64,000 bases of DNA from Allobosea sp. OK403. GTDB lineage: Bacteria; Pseudomonadota; Alphaproteobacteria; Rhizobiales; Beijerinckiaceae. A model generated the notes under the pieces. It saw only the letters and a list, made by a program, of their open reading frames with translations, searched no databases and was not told the origin of the DNA. Shown one piece after another: positions 62,392 through 64,000 of this stretch; position 1 is the first letter of the stretch, and the number at the start of each line of letters is the position of its first letter. The stretch is from assembly GCF_900113835.1 (NCBI RefSeq), contig NZ_FOQV01000003.1:186001-250000 (forward strand), written 5' to 3'. Both the position numbers and the translations under genes were made by a program.

Positions 62392-63600
62392 ATGAAGACC
62401 ACTCTGCTGGCCGGGGCGCTGCTGGCGCTGACCGGCCTGGGCACCGCACAGGCGCAGGTCAGCGACGACGTCGTCAAGATCGGCGTGCTCACCGACATGG
62501 CCGGCGTCACCGCCGACATCACCGGCAAGGGTTCGGTCGTGGCGGCAGAACTCGCCGTGAAGGAGTTTGGCGGCACGGTGCTCGGCAAGCCGATCCAGAT
62601 CGTCGCCGCCGACCATCAGCACAAAGCCGATCTCGGCACGACGATCGCGCGCCAGTGGTTCGATATCGACAAGGTCGACGCGATCGTCGACGTGCCCAAT
62701 TCGGCCGTGGCGCTGGCCGTCCAGTCGCTCGCTCGCGAAAAGAAGAAGATCGTGATGTATTCCGGCGCCGGCACGACGGCGCTGACCAACGAGCAATGCT
62801 CGCCCTACGGCTTCCACTGGACCTACGACACCTATGCGGTGTCGCACGGCACGGCCGCGGCGGTGGTGAAGGCCGGTGGCAACTCCTGGTTCATGCTGGC
62901 CTCCGACTACGCCTTCGGCCACCAGCTGCAGAAGGATGCGACCGATGTGGTGGAGGCCAATGGCGGCAAGGTCGTAGGCTCCGTGCGTCATCCCCTGAAC
63001 AACGCCGACTTCTCGTCCTTCCTGCTGCGGGCGCAGAGCTCGGGCGCAAAGGTCATCGGCATCGCCAATGCCGGCAACGACACCATCAATGCGATCAAGC
63101 AGGCCGGCGAATTCGGGTTGACGGAACAGGGGCAGAGCCTGGCGGCCTTGATCTTCTTCCTGCAGGACGTCCACAGCCTCGGACTGAAGGCGACCCAGGG
63201 CACCTATCTGACCACCGCCTCCTATTGGGATCGGGACGAGGCCTCGCGCGCCTGGTCGAAGCAGTTCATGGAGCGCACGGGCATGATGCCCTCGATGCTC
63301 CATGCCGGGGTCTACGGCTCCGTGCTGCATTACCTCAAGGCGATCAAGGAAGCGGGCACCGATGACCCGGACAAAGTGGCCGCCGCGATGCGGGCCATGC
63401 CGATCAACGACGCCTTCACCAAGGGCGCGACGATCCGCGCCGACGGCCGTATCCTGCGCGAGATGTACCTTGCCCGCGTCAAGAAGCCGGCGGATTCGAA
63501 GGGACCCTGGGATTATTTCGAGATCGTCCGGACGATCGCTCCTGAGGAGACGGTCTGGCCGCTATCCGAGAGCAAATGCCCCGCCGTGGCAAAGCCATAG
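62392..63600 (+). CDS. ABC transporter substrate-binding protein (Leu/Ile/Val-type, orphan)
   Basis: 402 residues with a signal peptide (MKTTLLAGALLALTGLGTAQ AQ). SDDVVKIGVLTDMAGVTADI, GKPIQIVAADHQHKADLGTT, KVDAIVDVPNSAVALAVQSL and WTYDTYAVSHGTAAAVVKAG are characteristic of type I periplasmic binding proteins for branched-chain amino acids, amides and aromatic acids. No permease or ATPase genes accompany it here. With the hydrolase it may capture and process one compound under MarR control. Confidence 0.9.
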   Translation: MKTTLLAGALLALTGLGTAQAQVSDDVVKIGVLTDMAGVTADITGKGSVVAAELAVKEFGGTVLGKPIQIVAADHQHKADLGTTIARQWFDIDKVDAIVDVPNSAVALAVQSLAREKKKIVMYSGAGTTALTNEQCSPYGFHWTYDTYAVSHGTAAAVVKAGGNSWFMLASDYAFGHQLQKDATDVVEANGGKVVGSVRHPLNNADFSSFLLRAQSSGAKVIGIANAGNDTINAIKQAGEFGLTEQGQSLAALIFFLQDVHSLGLKATQGTYLTTASYWDRDEASRAWSKQFMERTGMMPSMLHAGVYGSVLHYLKAIKEAGTDDPDKVAAAMRAMPINDAFTKGATIRADGRILREMYLARVKKPADSKGPWDYFEIVRTIAPEETVWPLSESKCPAVAKP

Positions 63601-63624
63601 GCGGCGCGGGCACGCCTGCTCACC

Positions 63625-64000
63625 TCAGCGCCCCGGCTTGAACGGCGCCATGCCTGCGCGCGCGAGCGCGTCGGCGCGCTCGTTCATCTCATTGCCGGCA
63701 TGGCCCTTGACCCATTTCCACTCGATCTTGTGGCGGCCGAGCGCAACGTCGAGGCGCTTCCAGAGCTCCTCGTTCTTGACCGGCTTTCTGTCGGCGGTCT
63801 TCCAGCCGTTCTTCTTCCAGCCATGGATCCAGGCGGTGATGCCCTGGCGCAGATACTGGCTGTCGGTGTGCAGCGCCACGGTGCAGGGCCGCGTCAGCGT
63901 CTCCAGGGCGGAGATCGCGCCCATCAGCTCCATGCGGTTGTTGGTGGTCATCGCCTCGCCGCCCGACAGCTCCTTCTGCGTGCCCTTGAAGGAGAGGATC
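63625..64000 (-). CDS. rnhA: Ribonuclease HI, C-terminal part (runs off the window)
   Basis: About 125 residues are visible. Removes RNA from RNA-DNA hybrids. Three of the four catalytic carboxylates can be seen: Glu in [18 protein letters not shown], Asp in [19 protein letters not shown], and Asp in [14 protein letters not shown]. The first Asp lies beyond the window. A degenerate copy of the last 111 bases occurs at 60666-60776, on the far side of the marR module. Confidence 0.95.
   Translation of the reverse strand, partial: ILSFKGTQKELSGGEAMTTNNRMELMGAISALETLTRPCTVALHTDSQYLRQGITAWIHGWKKNGWKTADRKPVKNEELWKRLDVALGRHKIEWKWVKGHAGNEMNERADALARAGMAPFKPGR

Overview
The window is high-GC chromosomal DNA from an alphaproteobacterium, most likely of the order Hyphomicrobiales (Rhizobiales). 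Reasons visible here: a CcrM-type methyltransferase with a CtrA-like site upstream, a GTTC-N7-GTTC (alphaproteobacterial LexA) box, a mutY/dciA/dsbA/smc neighbourhood, an F0-only ATP synthase operon with separate b and b' subunits, an IalB-family protein, and a coxB-ctaD-ctaB-ctaG-ctaE-surF1-thrC-M16 cluster. A Bosea-like genus is my guess from memory of such gene orders; no search was run. Nearly all of the window is conserved core chromosome. There is no transposase, integrase, phage gene, CRISPR array, rRNA or recognisable tRNA.

Layout. 1-1368: glyS (partial) and glyQ. 1676-2458: two paralogous secreted Tyr/Gly/Pro/Arg-repeat miniproteins. 2452-6277: tRNA methyltransferase, DUF2007, polyprenyl diphosphate synthase, MFS symporter. 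6390-11666: ispE, a TPR protein, a 37-residue lipoprotein and ETF-QO. 12005-16570: uracil-DNA glycosylase, cytochrome bd-type oxidase, zinc metallopeptidase. 16585-18700: a more AT-rich patch with a DUF3313-type lipoprotein, a TetR regulator and an aldo/keto reductase relic. 18702-23792: glycosyltransferase, radical SAM protein, rnhB, ccrM, mutY. 23986-30007: thioredoxin, CcdA, DciA, DsbA-like protein, SMC. 30230-32857: F0 ATP synthase. 32958-35256: secreted hydrolase and L,D-transpeptidase. 35457-41081: glycine cleavage operon gcvT-gcvH-gcvPA-orfX-gcvPB behind a tandem glycine riboswitch, with an unknown gene between the two gcvP halves. 41156-42288: IalB protein and lipoprotein. 42657-52814: aa3 oxidase assembly cluster, thrC, M16 peptidase, acetyltransferase. 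52995-60566: a membrane PAS-GGDEF-EAL protein, YqgE, DsbD-alpha protein, peroxiredoxin, acetyltransferase, LLM oxidoreductase, DUF1330. 60666-64000: a marR/hydrolase/periplasmic binding protein module bracketed by a broken rnhA 3' fragment and the real rnhA.

Much of the window is respiratory: two terminal oxidases, ETF-QO feeding ubiquinone, a polyprenyl synthase that probably makes the quinone tail, and the F0 sector. A second theme is periplasmic thiol chemistry (thioredoxin, CcdA, DsbA-like, DsbD-alpha). A third is DNA repair and cell cycle (UDG, MutY, CcrM, RNases H, SMC, DciA).

I see no clear new multi-gene defence or biosynthetic system. The most interesting unexplained items are: a family of bipartite intergenic repeats in which a conserved palindromic module is joined to a hairpin whose stem sequence differs between copies; the small MarR-controlled module flanked by rnhA repeats; the unknown ORF inside the glycine cleavage operon; the Tyr-Gly-Pro-Arg repeat peptides; and several candidate operators (TetR, MarR, LexA, CtrA, and one upstream of ETF-QO).
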